This document shows, piece after piece, positions 17,616-26,577 of a stretch of DNA of 64,000 nucleotides. The notes under the pieces were generated by a model. It did not search any database and was not told the DNA's origin. It worked only from the letters and a program-made list of their open reading frames with translations. Source of the stretch: Aurantimonas sp. Leaf443 (GTDB taxonomy: Bacteria; Pseudomonadota; Alphaproteobacteria; Rhizobiales; Rhizobiaceae); contig NZ_LMRD01000010.1 of NCBI RefSeq assembly GCF_001425575.1, positions 62,001-126,000 of the forward strand. The letters run 5' to 3'. The position numbers and the translations under genes are program-made. Numbering within the stretch: the stretch's first letter is position 1; every line of letters starts with the position of its first letter.

Positions 17616-19181
17616 TCAGCCGTTCAGCCGGGCGAGGGCGTTGACGGCCGCCGCCGCCATGGCCGAGCCGCCGCGCCGGCCACGCAGCGTCACGAAGGGC
17701 ACGCCGCGCGAGTCGCGCGCGAGCTCGGCCTTGGATTCGGCCGCGCCCACGAAGCCGACCGGCAGGCCGATGATGAGGGCGGGCTTCGGCGCGCCCTCGT
17801 CGAGCCGCTCCAGGAGGCGGAAGAGCGCGGTCGGCGCATTGCCGATGGCCACGATCGCCCCTTCCATCTGGCCGTTCCAGAGATCGACCTGCGCGGCCGA
17901 GCGCGTCGTGCCGTCGCGTTCGGCGTTGCGCTGCACGCGCGGGTCGGCGAGCTTGCAGACGATGCGGTTGGCCTGTTTCAGGTCGCGCGCGATGATGCCG
18001 TGCGCCACCATCTCCGCGTCGCACAGGATGGGCGCGCCGGCGGCGAGCGCGGCGAGCCCGGCCGCGATGGCCCCGTCCGAGACGACGAGATCGGCGACGA
18101 TGTCGGGCATGCCGCAGGCATGGACGAGGCGGATGGCGAGCGGGCGGGCCTCCTCGGAGACGGCGGAGAGATCGCTCTCCTCCTCCACGATGCGGAAGCT
18201 CTCGGCGTAGATCGCGGCCGGATCGCGCAGATAGGAGAGGCCGGCATTGGGCGCGACATAGGCGCCCGCATCCTCGGCCTCGAGGCCGGGCGCCAGGCGA
18301 TGGCCTAGGCCGGCGATCCAGCCCTCCTCGGTGAGGGTGCGGATGAGCTCGGGCTCGGAAAGGTCGCTCGGCACTTCGAGCAGCGTGCCGAGGCGCCCCT
18401 CGGCGTCGGCGCGGGCGAAGATCCGCGCCATGGTCTCGACCTGCGCCTCGTCGAGGCAGGACTTGTCGCCCGTCTCGATCGAGACGAGGCCGGGATAGAT
18501 CTCCGCGAGCACGATCGCGGCGTCGAGGCGCTCGGAGAAGTCCGTCTCGAACGGCCAGACGGCGAGGAGATCGCGGAACTCGGGATCGCGCCGCAGGCCT
18601 TCGAGGCGCGCGATGCCGGTGATCGCCTGGCTGCCGACCGAGCCCGCATAGGCGAGCTTCCAGACCGGCTGCGCCTTGGTGGCGCGCGCCTCGGCGAGGC
18701 GCCGCTCGGCGAGCCCCGTCGGATACGGGTCGGGCCGGGTGACGGAGAGGCCGGGAATGTCCTGATAGGCCGGGCGCCCCCAGAACATCGGCGAGGCGGC
18801 GAGCGCGCCGCGGTTCAGCCGGCCGGCGACCTCGAACCGGTTAGAGAAATTGTCGTCGCGGTCGGTCAGCGTGTCGTGGAGATAGGCCCAGAGCGCGCGC
18901 CAGTCCGGCGAGCCGGCGATCGCCTCGGCCGCGCCCGTCGGGTAGCCGAAGGGAAAGTCGAAGCCGGCGAAGACGCGCTTGCCCTCGCCCGCGGCGTCGC
19001 GGAAGAACTGGCGCAGCCGCGCCATCGCCGCCGAGCGCGTCGCCGGGTTCACGGTCTCCAGGATGCGCGCGTCCGTGCCGTCGCGTTCGGCGAAGGAGAT
19101 CCAGATGGAGTCCTTGCCCGTCGTCGGCGTGTTGGCGGCGGACCAGTCGACGATCGCGTAGCGATCGAAGAGTGCCGTCAT
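17616..19181 (-). CDS. cobH: Precorrin-8X methylmutase fused to an N-terminal RNase H-like domain
   Basis: A 521-residue protein. Residues about 317-521 are a complete CobH/CbiC methylmutase, which moves the C11 methyl to C12; the catalytic histidine is in R-L-V-H-A-C-G (about residue 354), and I-I-G-L-P-V-G-F-V-G-A-A-E-S-K closes the domain. Residues 1-300 are not part of normal CobH (about 210 residues). They carry I-V-D-W-S-A, G-F-D-F-P-F-G-Y-P and A-E-I-Y-P, an acidic pattern like DUF429 RNase H-fold proteins. The function of this half is unknown. The start overlaps the cbiX stop (ATGA). Confidence is high for CobH and low for the N-terminal assignment. Confidence 0.88.
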   Translation of the reverse strand: MTALFDRYAIVDWSAANTPTTGKDSIWISFAERDGTDARILETVNPATRSAAMARLRQFFRDAAGEGKRVFAGFDFPFGYPTGAAEAIAGSPDWRALWAYLHDTLTDRDDNFSNRFEVAGRLNRGALAASPMFWGRPAYQDIPGLSVTRPDPYPTGLAERRLAEARATKAQPVWKLAYAGSVGSQAITGIARLEGLRRDPEFRDLLAVWPFETDFSERLDAAIVLAEIYPGLVSIETGDKSCLDEAQVETMARIFARADAEGRLGTLLEVPSDLSEPELIRTLTEEGWIAGLGHRLAPGLEAEDAGAYVAPNAGLSYLRDPAAIYAESFRIVEEESDLSAVSEEARPLAIRLVHACGMPDIVADLVVSDGAIAAGLAALAAGAPILCDAEMVAHGIIARDLKQANRIVCKLADPRVQRNAERDGTTRSAAQVDLWNGQMEGAIVAIGNAPTALFRLLERLDEGAPKPALIIGLPVGFVGAAESKAELARDSRGVPFVTLRGRRGGSAMAAAAVNALARLNG

Positions 19182-20413
19182 GAGAGTCCCTTCCGGTTGG
19201 TCGTCATCGAGAGGGGCCCGAGCGGGTGGTCCGCATGCGGGTAGGGATGGTGCGTGTGGCCGTTCGGCCCGTGATCGTGCCCGTGGCCATGGTGGTGCCC
19301 GTGGCCATGGTGGTGATCGTGGCCGCCCGAGACGGCATGATCGTGGCCGTGATCGTGCCCGTGGTCGTGGGGCCCGTGACCGTGGTGATCGTGCCCGTGC
19401 GCATGGTCGTGCGCATGGTCATGGTCGTGCCCGTGCCCATGCCCATGCCCATGATGGCCGTGCGCATGCGCGCCCGTCTTCCGCGCGGCGGCGGTCCGGC
19501 AGGCGCCGGTGCAGGTGTCGGCGCAGAGCGTGCAGTCGGCCGAGGAGCCGATGCCCTCGACATGGTGATGGTGGCTCTCCTGGGCGAGCCCGACCTCCGC
19601 CTCGAAGCCCAGCACCTGCTCGCGATACTTGCACATCTGGCAGTTCATGTTGTTCGTGCCCTCGAGGATCTCCGTCAGGCGGTCGACGAGCGTCTCCACC
19701 ACGAGATCGTGGGCGCCGAGATAGGAGGCCTTGAGGAAGGCGATCTCGGGATGGGCGGCGGCGATGCGGTCGGTCTCCTCGAAGATGCGCCGCACCAGGA
19801 TGCCGGTGAAGAGGAAATAGGGGAAGACCACGATGCGCCGGTAGCCGAGGCGGCTCGCATGTTCGAGCCCCGGCCCGACCAGCGGGAAGGTGACGCCCGA
19901 ATAAACCGTCTCGCCCCAGCCGAAGCCGAGGCCCTCCCAGAGCATGCGCATGACCTTGGAGACGTTGGAATTGGCATCGGGATCCGAGGAGCCGCGGCCG
20001 ACGACGACGAGCATCGTGTCGTGCAGCGCCTCGCCGTCGCGCCAGCCGTGCGCGCGCAGGCCCTCGCGGATGCGCTCGCCGGCGGCGCGGATCATCTTGG
20101 GGTCGATGCCGAGCTCGCGCCCGTAGTCGATGGCGAGGCCGTTGGCGGCGGCATAGGTGTTGAGGACGGAGGGAATGTCGTTCTTGGCATGGCCGGCGGC
20201 GAACAGCATGCCCGGCAGCGCCTGCACGCGCGTCGCGCCCTTCTCGCGCAGGCGGTCGAGCCCGTCGCGGATGATCGGCTTGGCGAACTCCAGATAGCCG
20301 AAATCCACCGCCCAGTCGGGCAGGCGCGCCTGCAGCTTCACCGCGAGGCCCGAGAATTCCTCCATCGCCGCCTTGTCGCGGCTGCCATGGCCGCAGAGCA
20401 TCAGAGCCTTCAT
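19178..20413 (-). CDS. cbiX: Sirohydrochlorin cobaltochelatase, long form with Fe-S motif and His-rich tail
   Basis: A 411-residue CbiX that inserts cobalt into sirohydrochlorin, the first committed step of cobalt-early B12 synthesis. Two chelatase domains fill residues 1-250, with histidines in L-C-G-H-G-S-R (H9) and A-A-G-H-A-K-N-D (H75). A M-x-C-x-x-C motif (M256, C258, C261) matches the one reported for Bacillus megaterium CbiX, which holds an Fe-S centre. A further cysteine group follows (C294, C297, C301, C305), then a tail with about 39 histidines in 85 residues, probably for metal storage. The ATG at 20413 follows a GGAAGGA site. It is the first gene of the cob run. Confidence 0.93.
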   Translation of the reverse strand: MKALMLCGHGSRDKAAMEEFSGLAVKLQARLPDWAVDFGYLEFAKPIIRDGLDRLREKGATRVQALPGMLFAAGHAKNDIPSVLNTYAAANGLAIDYGRELGIDPKMIRAAGERIREGLRAHGWRDGEALHDTMLVVVGRGSSDPDANSNVSKVMRMLWEGLGFGWGETVYSGVTFPLVGPGLEHASRLGYRRIVVFPYFLFTGILVRRIFEETDRIAAAHPEIAFLKASYLGAHDLVVETLVDRLTEILEGTNNMNCQMCKYREQVLGFEAEVGLAQESHHHHVEGIGSSADCTLCADTCTGACRTAAARKTGAHAHGHHGHGHGHGHDHDHAHDHAHGHDHHGHGPHDHGHDHGHDHAVSGGHDHHHGHGHHHGHGHDHGPNGHTHHPYPHADHPLGPLSMTTNRKGLS

Positions 20414-20459
20414 GTCCGTCCTTCCATCCTTGCCCGGAGCCGGAGGAAGCGAGGGCGGC

Positions 20460-20560
20460 GGCATGCCGGCCCGGCGTCGTTCCGACAGCCCGTCTAGGCC
20501 CCCTGCTTGGGTCGGCCGCACCGGGATCGTTTTCAGCCCGTCGCGCGGGCACCGTCAGTT
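20460..20560 (-). promoter_or_regulatory. Cobalamin-riboswitch-like leader upstream of cbiX (tentative)
   Basis: The 312-bp gap between cbiX and the TauE gene holds no gene. Read toward cbiX it contains GGTGCCCG, the hairpin GCCCG-CGCGA-CGGGC (20550-20536), then CTGAAAACGATCCCGGTG. Cobalamin riboswitches have GGTxCCC, a hairpin, TGAAAAGGGAA and xCCGGTG in this order. The GGGAA block is altered and I do not find a standard GCxGCCCCCGCAACTG box, so this may be a diverged form, a remnant or chance. Its place ahead of a B12 operon favours function. Confidence 0.3.
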
Positions 20561-20725
20561 CACTGGATCTTGCGTCGGTTCGTTCGGGTTCGATGAGGTA
20601 GCCTTGCGCGCCGGACCCGTCAAACGATTGCTGGCGCGCGCGGCGCCTTGCCCGCCCCGCCCGGCGGATGCTCTAAGCGCCCCCGCGCCCCCGACCCGGG
20701 GGCCCTCCCCTTCGAAGGCGCCGCG

Positions 20726-21478
20726 ATGGACATCCTCAGCCTCGACATGGCCGCCTTCGTGATCGGCGCGGCCTTTCTCGCCGGCTTCGTCGATTCCATC
20801 GCCGGCGGCGGCGGGCTCGTCACCATCCCCGCCCTCCTCATCGCCGGCCTCGACCCGATCACGGCCATCGGCACCAACAAGCTGCAGGGGCTCTTCGGCT
20901 CGGGCTCGGCCTCCCTCGCCTATGCGAGGCGCGGCCATGTGAGCCCGCGCGAGGTGGGGGCGGCGGCGCTCATCTCCTTTGCGGGCGCGGTGCTCGGCGC
21001 GCTCCTCGCCCTCGTCATGCCGCTCGACCTCCTGGAGGCGGCGCTGCCCTTCCTCCTCGTCGCCATCGCCCTGTTCTTCGCCTTCAAGCCGGGCCTCTCC
21101 GACAAGGACGCCGAGCGGCGCATCTCGCCGGCCGCCTTCGCGCTCTTCGTCGTGCCGCTGATCGGCGCTTATGACGGGCTGTTCGGGCCGGGCACCGGAT
21201 CCTTCTTCATGCTCGCCTTCGTCACGCTCGCCGGCTACGGCATCCTGCGCGCGACGGCGCACACCAAGATCCTCAACTTCGCCTCCAATTGCGGCGGCTT
21301 CCTCGTCTTCGCGGCCTTCGGCTCGATCCTGTGGAAGGTCGGGCTGGCGATGGGTCTCGCGCAGTTCCTCGGCGCCCGGCTGGGCGCGAGCCTCGCCATG
21401 CGGCTCGGCGCCGGGCTGATCCGCCCGCTGCTCGTGATCGTGTGCCTGGCGCTCGCCACCAAGCTCCTGTTCTTCTGA
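20726..21478 (+). CDS. TauE/SafE-family sulfite exporter-like membrane protein
   Basis: A 250-residue membrane protein with about eight hydrophobic helices. The N-terminal repeat has G-F-V-D-S-I-A-G-G-G-G-L-V-T-I-P-A-L and A-I-G-T-N-K-L-Q, the classic TauE/SafE (DUF81) marks. The second half has the matching repeat G-x-Y-D-G-L-F-G-P-G-T-G-S-F and A-H-T-K-I-L-N-F-A-S-N. Relatives export sulfite, sulfoacetate or other organosulfur anions. The ATG at 20726 starts the first helix. It is divergent from cbiX; whether it belongs functionally to the B12 region is unclear. Confidence 0.9.
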   Translation: MDILSLDMAAFVIGAAFLAGFVDSIAGGGGLVTIPALLIAGLDPITAIGTNKLQGLFGSGSASLAYARRGHVSPREVGAAALISFAGAVLGALLALVMPLDLLEAALPFLLVAIALFFAFKPGLSDKDAERRISPAAFALFVVPLIGAYDGLFGPGTGSFFMLAFVTLAGYGILRATAHTKILNFASNCGGFLVFAAFGSILWKVGLAMGLAQFLGARLGASLAMRLGAGLIRPLLVIVCLALATKLLFF

Positions 21479-21596
21479 GGACGCAGGCGGCGCGTCCGAC
21501 CTTTCGCCTGCAACGTTTCGTTTCACGCGAGGCGGTTGGCGCCAGCGCGGCAGGTCCTACTTCTCGTGGCTCCGGCAATTTCAACGGAGCCTTGCG

Positions 21597-22265
21597 ATGG
21601 CACACGCGACGCGATGGGCGGACAGCCCGGCCGGCTACGGCCTCGTCAGCCGCATCCTGCACTGGGCCATGGCGCTGCTCTTCGTCTGGCAGTTCGCGAG
21701 CGCCCTCCTGCACGTCTTCGCCGAGGACACGCGCGTCGAGGGCTTCTTCTGGTCGACGCATTATTCGGTGGGCGTCACGCTCTGGCTGCTGGTGCTCCTG
21801 CGCGGCGTCTGGGGCCTGGCCAATCTCCGGCGCCGGCCGGCCCATGAAGGCCCCGCGCTCGAGGCCGGGGCCGCCACGCTCGGCCATGCGCTCCTCTATC
21901 TCCTGATGATCGTCGTGCCGAGCCTTGCCATCCTGCGCGCCGCCTTCAACGGGCGCGGCTTCAGCGTCTACGGGCTGCAGCTCGTGGCGCCCGGCGGCAC
22001 GGCGAACCCGACCTTCACCGAGCCCGCCAATCTCCTGCACGGCTTCCTCGGCTGGACGCTGCTCGCCCTCGTCGCCGGCCATGTCGCGATGGCTCTCTAT
22101 CACGGGCTGGTGCGCAAGGACGCCACGCTCGACCGCATGACCAAGGGCTGGTCCGACAAGGGGCGCCAAGGCTTGGAGGGCGGCGGCGGCACCGGCCGCG
22201 GGGCGTTCGAGCCCCGGCCCGGCCTTCTGCGCACCGCGCCGCTCGGGCCGAACCCGCGCGCCTGA
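21597..22265 (+). CDS. Cytochrome b561-family membrane protein
   Basis: A 222-residue four-helix membrane cytochrome b. Candidate haem-binding histidines are in I-L-H-W (H22), S-T-H-Y-S (H55), N-L-L-H-G and A-G-H-V-A-M. These positions fit the two-haem bacterial b561 family, which moves electrons from ubiquinol, for example to superoxide. The last 40 residues are Gly/Arg/Pro-rich, cytoplasmic and unconserved in appearance. It stands alone, with a 118-bp gap to the TauE gene and a convergent SDR gene downstream. Confidence 0.85.
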   Translation: MAHATRWADSPAGYGLVSRILHWAMALLFVWQFASALLHVFAEDTRVEGFFWSTHYSVGVTLWLLVLLRGVWGLANLRRRPAHEGPALEAGAATLGHALLYLLMIVVPSLAILRAAFNGRGFSVYGLQLVAPGGTANPTFTEPANLLHGFLGWTLLALVAGHVAMALYHGLVRKDATLDRMTKGWSDKGRQGLEGGGGTGRGAFEPRPGLLRTAPLGPNPRA

Positions 22266-22356
22266 ACCGCTCGCCGCCGGGCCGGCCGCCGGCCGCCGCG
22301 ACGGAACACGCCGAGGAAGGACCGGGCGAGGGCCAGCCCCTCACGGTCCCTCGCCG

Positions 22357-23196
22357 TCACTTCGCCGCGAAGGCCTTGAACGCCTCGGCATGGTCGGGGT
22401 GCCAGCGCGAGAGCGGCGGGCGGTTCTCCACGATGTCGCCGGCGGCCCAGGCCACGCGCTTCTCGTCCATCGCCCGCGTCACCTCGCCGTCCGGGCACAG
22501 GATGTAGAAGTCCGGCCGCTCCAGGCTCTCGAAGAGGAAGTCCACCACCTGGTCCGGCGTCCAGGCGCCGTCCGGCTTCTCCGTCCGCCCGCGCTTCGTC
22601 AGCCCCGTGAAGACGAAGCCGGGGATGAACAGCCGCGCCTCGACCAGCCCGCCCTCGCGGTTGCGCAGCTCGTGCTGCAGCGCCTCGGTGAAGACCTTCA
22701 CGCCCGCCTTGGCGACGTTGTAGGCCGGGTCTCCCGGCGGCGTCGTGATGCCCTGCTTGGAGCCGGTATTGACGATGAGGCCGGGCGCGCCGCTCTCCAC
22801 CATCGCCGCGCCGAAGGCCCGCGCCACGTTGAGGACGCCGCCGAGATTGACGCCGAGCACCGCATCCCAGGCGTCCGACGGCCCGAAGATCGAACTGCCC
22901 GGCTGGATGCCGGCATTGTTGAGGAGGACGTGCACGGGCCCGTGCTCGGCCACGATCGCCCGGGCCGCCTCTTCCACGGCGGCACGGTCGGCGACGTCGA
23001 GCGCCAGGGTGACGAGGCGCGTGCCGTCTTCGGGCCGGAGCGCGGCGCGGGCGGCGGCCAGACCCTCGCCGTCGCGGTCGATCAGGACGACCCGCAGACC
23101 CTCGGCGAGAAGCCGGCGGGCCGCCGCAAGGCCGATGCCCGACGCCGCGCCCGTGACGACGGCGAGATGGTCCGGGCGGATGGCGGGATGGGGCAT
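22357..23196 (-). CDS. SDR-family NAD(P)-dependent oxidoreductase
   Basis: A 279-residue short-chain dehydrogenase. The cofactor loop V-T-G-A-A-S-G-I-G (about residues 15-23), L-N-N-A-G-I (about 92-97) and the catalytic Y-N-V-A-K (about 158-162) are intact, with the catalytic serine in N-T-G-S-K-Q-G. It differs from most SDRs in the long loop R-N-R-E-G-G after the active helix. The substrate cannot be predicted. It lies 62 bp downstream of the flavoprotein gene on the same strand and may share its transcript. Confidence 0.88.
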   Translation of the reverse strand: MPHPAIRPDHLAVVTGAASGIGLAAARRLLAEGLRVVLIDRDGEGLAAARAALRPEDGTRLVTLALDVADRAAVEEAARAIVAEHGPVHVLLNNAGIQPGSSIFGPSDAWDAVLGVNLGGVLNVARAFGAAMVESGAPGLIVNTGSKQGITTPPGDPAYNVAKAGVKVFTEALQHELRNREGGLVEARLFIPGFVFTGLTKRGRTEKPDGAWTPDQVVDFLFESLERPDFYILCPDGEVTRAMDEKRVAWAAGDIVENRPPLSRWHPDHAEAFKAFAAK

Positions 23197-23258
23197 GGAA
23201 CGGTCCTTTCAGGCAGAGAAGACGGCGGCGGCGCGCCGCACGGACGGGGTGAGGGTCG

Positions 23259-24566
23259 TCAGCCGTGCAGCTTCAGCGCGGGCCCGCGCGTCGGCGTGAC
23301 GGCATCGGCCAGGATGGCGACCGTCCCGCGCAAGGGGCCGAGCACGCTCCACTGGTGGCGGCGCTGCAGGCTGTGATAGGCGGCGATGGCGAACCGGCCG
23401 TCGACGAGCATGTCGTTGCGCCCGACGAGGCCGGAGATCGTGCCGACCGAGCCGGCATGGCTCAGCGAGATCAGCCGGCCCTTGTCGGCGAAGCGGAAGG
23501 GCGATGGCGTGCGCCCGTCCAGCGCGGCGGGAATGGCCTCGGCGAGATAGGCCGCCTCCTGGCTCGCGCATTGCGCGGTCGGCGGCAGCGGGGCCTTCGC
23601 GCCCGCCGGCGTCAGGCTGGCGGCATCGCCCAGGACATAGATCGCCGGATCGACGCTCGAGCGCAGGCGCTCGTCGACGAGGATGCGCCCTTTCCCGTCG
23701 AGCGCGAAATCGGCGAGGCGCGCCAGCACGGGATGGCCGACGAGCCCGGCCGCCCAGACCGCGATGTCCGCCGGCCAGACCTCGCCGTCCTCGGCGCGCA
23801 CCTCGCGCGCCGTCATCGCGGCGATGCGCGCGCCCGTCCGCACCGAGACGTCGAGGCTGCGCAGCCGGTCGGACACGCTGCGCCTCAGGCCCTCGTCGGC
23901 GCCCGGCATGATCTCGGGCGCGGCCTCCAGGATCGTCAGCCCCAGGAGCGTCCCGCCGGACGCCTCGTCCGGCCTGGCCGGCCGCTCGAAGAAGGCGCGT
24001 TCGGCAAAGCGCAGATGGGCGGCGAGTTCGGTGCCCGTGGCGCCCGAGCCGACGATGACGATCTCCACCGGCCGGCGCGAGGCGCGCGCGCCGATCATCA
24101 GCGTCACGAAGCTCTCGCGGAACCGGTCGGCATCGCGCCGGGCATCGAGCCGCACGGCATGTTCGGCGACGCCGGGCGTTCCGAAATCGGTCGTCACGCC
24201 GCCGAGCGCCACGACGCAGAGGTCGTAGCCGAGCGTGCGGGCCGCCGCGCCCGGCCGCCCGTCCCGCCCTTCGATGGCGGCCAGATGCACGCGGCGGTCC
24301 GCCCGGTCGATGCGCTCGACGGTCCCTTCCTCGAAGCGGAAGCTGCGCATCTTGGCGAGCATGTAGAAGCTCATCTCGGCGAGCGAGGAATCCACCGTGC
24401 CGGCCGCGAACTCGTGCAGCCGCGGCTTCCACAGATGGCTGCCGACCCGGTCGACGAGGGTGACGGCAAGGTCGTCGCGGCGCGCGAGCGCCACCGCGAG
24501 TTCGAGCCCGCCGGCCCCGCCGCCCAGGACGAGGACACGGGTGCGCGTGTTCGGCCGATGCGCCAT
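23259..24566 (-). CDS. NAD(P)/FAD-dependent oxidoreductase (type II NADH dehydrogenase-like)
   Basis: A 435-residue flavoprotein of the Ndh family. The FAD loop L-G-G-G-A-G-G-L-E-L starts near residue 15, a second dinucleotide loop V-G-S-G-A-T-G-T-E-L-A (about 178) binds NAD(P)H, and Y-V-L-G-D-A-A-S (about 320) contacts FAD. The C-terminus carries the hydrophobic/amphipathic stretch expected for membrane attachment to quinone. It probably oxidises NADH without proton pumping. The ATG at 24566 starts immediately before the FAD fold; the upstream frame is open but unlike protein. It is divergent from folD. Confidence 0.88.
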   Translation of the reverse strand: MAHRPNTRTRVLVLGGGAGGLELAVALARRDDLAVTLVDRVGSHLWKPRLHEFAAGTVDSSLAEMSFYMLAKMRSFRFEEGTVERIDRADRRVHLAAIEGRDGRPGAAARTLGYDLCVVALGGVTTDFGTPGVAEHAVRLDARRDADRFRESFVTLMIGARASRRPVEIVIVGSGATGTELAAHLRFAERAFFERPARPDEASGGTLLGLTILEAAPEIMPGADEGLRRSVSDRLRSLDVSVRTGARIAAMTAREVRAEDGEVWPADIAVWAAGLVGHPVLARLADFALDGKGRILVDERLRSSVDPAIYVLGDAASLTPAGAKAPLPPTAQCASQEAAYLAEAIPAALDGRTPSPFRFADKGRLISLSHAGSVGTISGLVGRNDMLVDGRFAIAAYHSLQRRHQWSVLGPLRGTVAILADAVTPTRGPALKLHG

Positions 24567-24829
24567 TCTCGGGTCTCCGCTTGACCGGTTTCGACCCTTG
24601 CGATCGACAGACCCCAAGCGCTCCATCCGGCCGATCGTTCCGCGCGTGCGCGGCTCCCCCCGCGAGATAGGACGGGACCGTCCGGCCTCCAGGCTCCGAT
24701 CCGCTTCGCCGTCGCCCGCAAGGGCGGGGAGGCCGGGCCGGGCGCGCGATGCGCCCTCCCCTTTCCCCGCATATGCTTTAGAAGGAGGCTCGCGGTGGGT
24801 GCCGCAACGGGCGGAAGAAAGAGTTCGGC

Positions 24830-25738
24830 ATGGGCGAGACGGCACGGCGGATCGACGGCAAGGCGAGCGCGGCGCGCATCGTGGCAGAGGTGAAGGCGGC
24901 CGCGCAGGCGCTGCGGAGCGAGACGGGCACGCAGGCCGGGCTGGCCGTCGTCATCGTCGGCGAGGATCCCGCCAGCCAGGTCTATGTCGCCTCCAAGGCG
25001 AAGATGGCCACCGAATGCGGGTTCAAGTCGGTCAAGCACGTGCTGCCCGCCGACACGGCGCAGGAGGACGTCGTCGCGCTGGTGCGCGACCTCAATGCCG
25101 ACCCGACGATCCACGGCATCCTCGTCCAGCTGCCGCTTCCCGAGGGCATCGACGAGACGGCGGTCGTCCAGGCGATCGCGGCCGACAAGGACGTCGACGG
25201 GTTCCACCTCCTCAATGTCGGCCGCCTGTCGACGGGCGCGCGCGACGAGGCCTTCGTGCCCTGCACCCCCGCCGGCTCGATGATCCTCATCCGCGAGGTC
25301 CTGGGCGACGATCTGTCCGGCCTTGCCGCCGTCGTCGTCGGGCGCTCCAACATCGTCGGCAAGCCGATGGCGCAGCTGCTCCTGGCCGCCAACGCCACCG
25401 TGACCATCGCCCATTCGCGCACGAAGGATCTGGCGGCCGTGTGCCGCGCCGCCGACATCCTCGTTGCCGCCGTCGGCCGCCCGCAGATGCTCGGCGCCGA
25501 CTTCGTCAAGCCCGGCGCCGTGGTGATCGATGTCGGCATCAACCGCATCCCCGCCCCCGAGAAGGGCGAGGGCGCCTCGCGCCTCGTCGGCGACGTGGAC
25601 TATGCGGCCGCAAGCGCGATCGCCGGCGCGATCACGCCCGTGCCCGGCGGCGTCGGCCCGATGACGATCGCGCTCCTCATGGCCAACACGCTCGTCTCGG
25701 CCTACCGCATGTCCGGCCGCACGCCGCCGCGGTTCTGA
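24830..25738 (+). CDS. folD: Bifunctional methylenetetrahydrofolate dehydrogenase / methenyl-THF cyclohydrolase
   Basis: A 302-residue FolD that interconverts 5,10-methylene-THF, methenyl-THF and 10-formyl-THF. It has the catalytic Y-V-A-S-K-A-K (about residues 52-58), the substrate-binding I-L-V-Q-L-P-L-P and the NADP-binding [11 protein letters not shown], plus the C-terminal [10 protein letters not shown]. Length is normal. It is a single-gene unit, divergent from the NDH-like gene across 263 bp and closed by a strong hairpin before the convergent grpE. Confidence 0.96.
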   Translation: MGETARRIDGKASAARIVAEVKAAAQALRSETGTQAGLAVVIVGEDPASQVYVASKAKMATECGFKSVKHVLPADTAQEDVVALVRDLNADPTIHGILVQLPLPEGIDETAVVQAIAADKDVDGFHLLNVGRLSTGARDEAFVPCTPAGSMILIREVLGDDLSGLAAVVVGRSNIVGKPMAQLLLAANATVTIAHSRTKDLAAVCRAADILVAAVGRPQMLGADFVKPGAVVIDVGINRIPAPEKGEGASRLVGDVDYAAASAIAGAITPVPGGVGPMTIALLMANTLVSAYRMSGRTPPRF

Positions 25739-25744
25739 GTGGGC

Positions 25745-25770
25745 GCGGGGGCCGCTCGAAAGGCCCCCGC
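25745..25770. terminator. Bidirectional terminator hairpin between folD and grpE
   Basis: GCGGGGGCC at 25745-25753 pairs perfectly with GGCCCCCGC at 25762-25770 around an 8-nt loop. It lies in the 43-bp gap between two convergent genes and probably serves both. Confidence 0.65.
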
Positions 25771-25781
25771 GATACGGCCCC

Positions 25782-26459
25782 CTAACCCTGCGCCGCGGCG
25801 CTCGGCGCGTCGGCGGCGACCTTCGGGCCGCCCTTGGAGACGCCGACCATGGCCGGGCGCAGGACGCGCTCGCCGATGGCGTAGCCGGCCTGCACGACCT
25901 GGACGACCGTGTTGTTGGGCAGGTCCGGGTTCGGCACCTCGAACATCGCCTGATGGAAGTTCGGGTCGAAGCGCTGGCCCTCGGGCTCGAGGCGGCGCAC
26001 GCCGTGGCGCTCGAGCACCGAGAGGAGGCTGCGCTCGGTGACCTCGACGCCGTCGACGAGGCCGCTGAGGCTCCCCTCGCCCTCAGCCTTGGCCTCGGCC
26101 GGCACGGCCTCCAGCGCGCGGCGCAGGTTGTCGGCGACCTGCAGCATCTCGCGGGCAAAGCCCGTCACCGCGTAGGTGCGCGCGTCCTTGATCTCGCGCT
26201 CGGTGCGCCGGCGCAGGTTCTCCATGTCGGCGGCGAGCCGCAGGAGGCGGTCCTTGACGTCGTTGTTCTCCGCTTCCAGCGCCTGGATGCGCTCGGCGTC
26301 GGCCGAGGCGGCGGCGGCGGGATCGGCGAAGCCCTGGCGGGCGCCGGCCTGCGTCGGATCGATGCCGGGAACGGCGTTCGCGTCGAAGGCGGTCTCGGCC
26401 GCCTGGCTGGTCTCGGTGCCGAAGGTCTCGTCGGGCCGCTTGCCGGTGTCGCTCGTCAT
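25782..26459 (-). CDS. grpE: Nucleotide exchange factor GrpE
   Basis: A 225-residue co-chaperone that releases ADP from DnaK. It has an acidic, disordered N-terminus, a long coiled coil (about residues 60-115) with [12 protein letters not shown], and the C-terminal beta domain with F-D-P-N-F-H-Q-A-M and a V-x-Q-x-G-Y-x-x-G-x-R-V-L-R-P-A-x-V-x-V segment. The ATG at 26459 gives a standard start. It lies 118 bp downstream of hrcA on the same strand, the normal heat-shock arrangement in this order. dnaK is not in the window. Confidence 0.95.
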   Translation of the reverse strand: MTSDTGKRPDETFGTETSQAAETAFDANAVPGIDPTQAGARQGFADPAAAASADAERIQALEAENNDVKDRLLRLAADMENLRRRTEREIKDARTYAVTGFAREMLQVADNLRRALEAVPAEAKAEGEGSLSGLVDGVEVTERSLLSVLERHGVRRLEPEGQRFDPNFHQAMFEVPNPDLPNNTVVQVVQAGYAIGERVLRPAMVGVSKGGPKVAADAPSAAAQG

Positions 26460-26577
26460 CTCTCGTCCCACTATGCGCCTGTGCCGAAGCGCCCTTCTCT
26501 CCCTCGGGGAGGGACGGGACCTGCGGCACGCAGAAGATTCGTGTTGGCGCCGCATATCGAATTGCAGGCGCCTAAAA

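Noticed and set aside
19210-19470. Short tandem repeats resembling a CRISPR or satellite array
   Set aside because: They are His-Asp/His-Gly codons of the CbiX tail, with no spacer structure.
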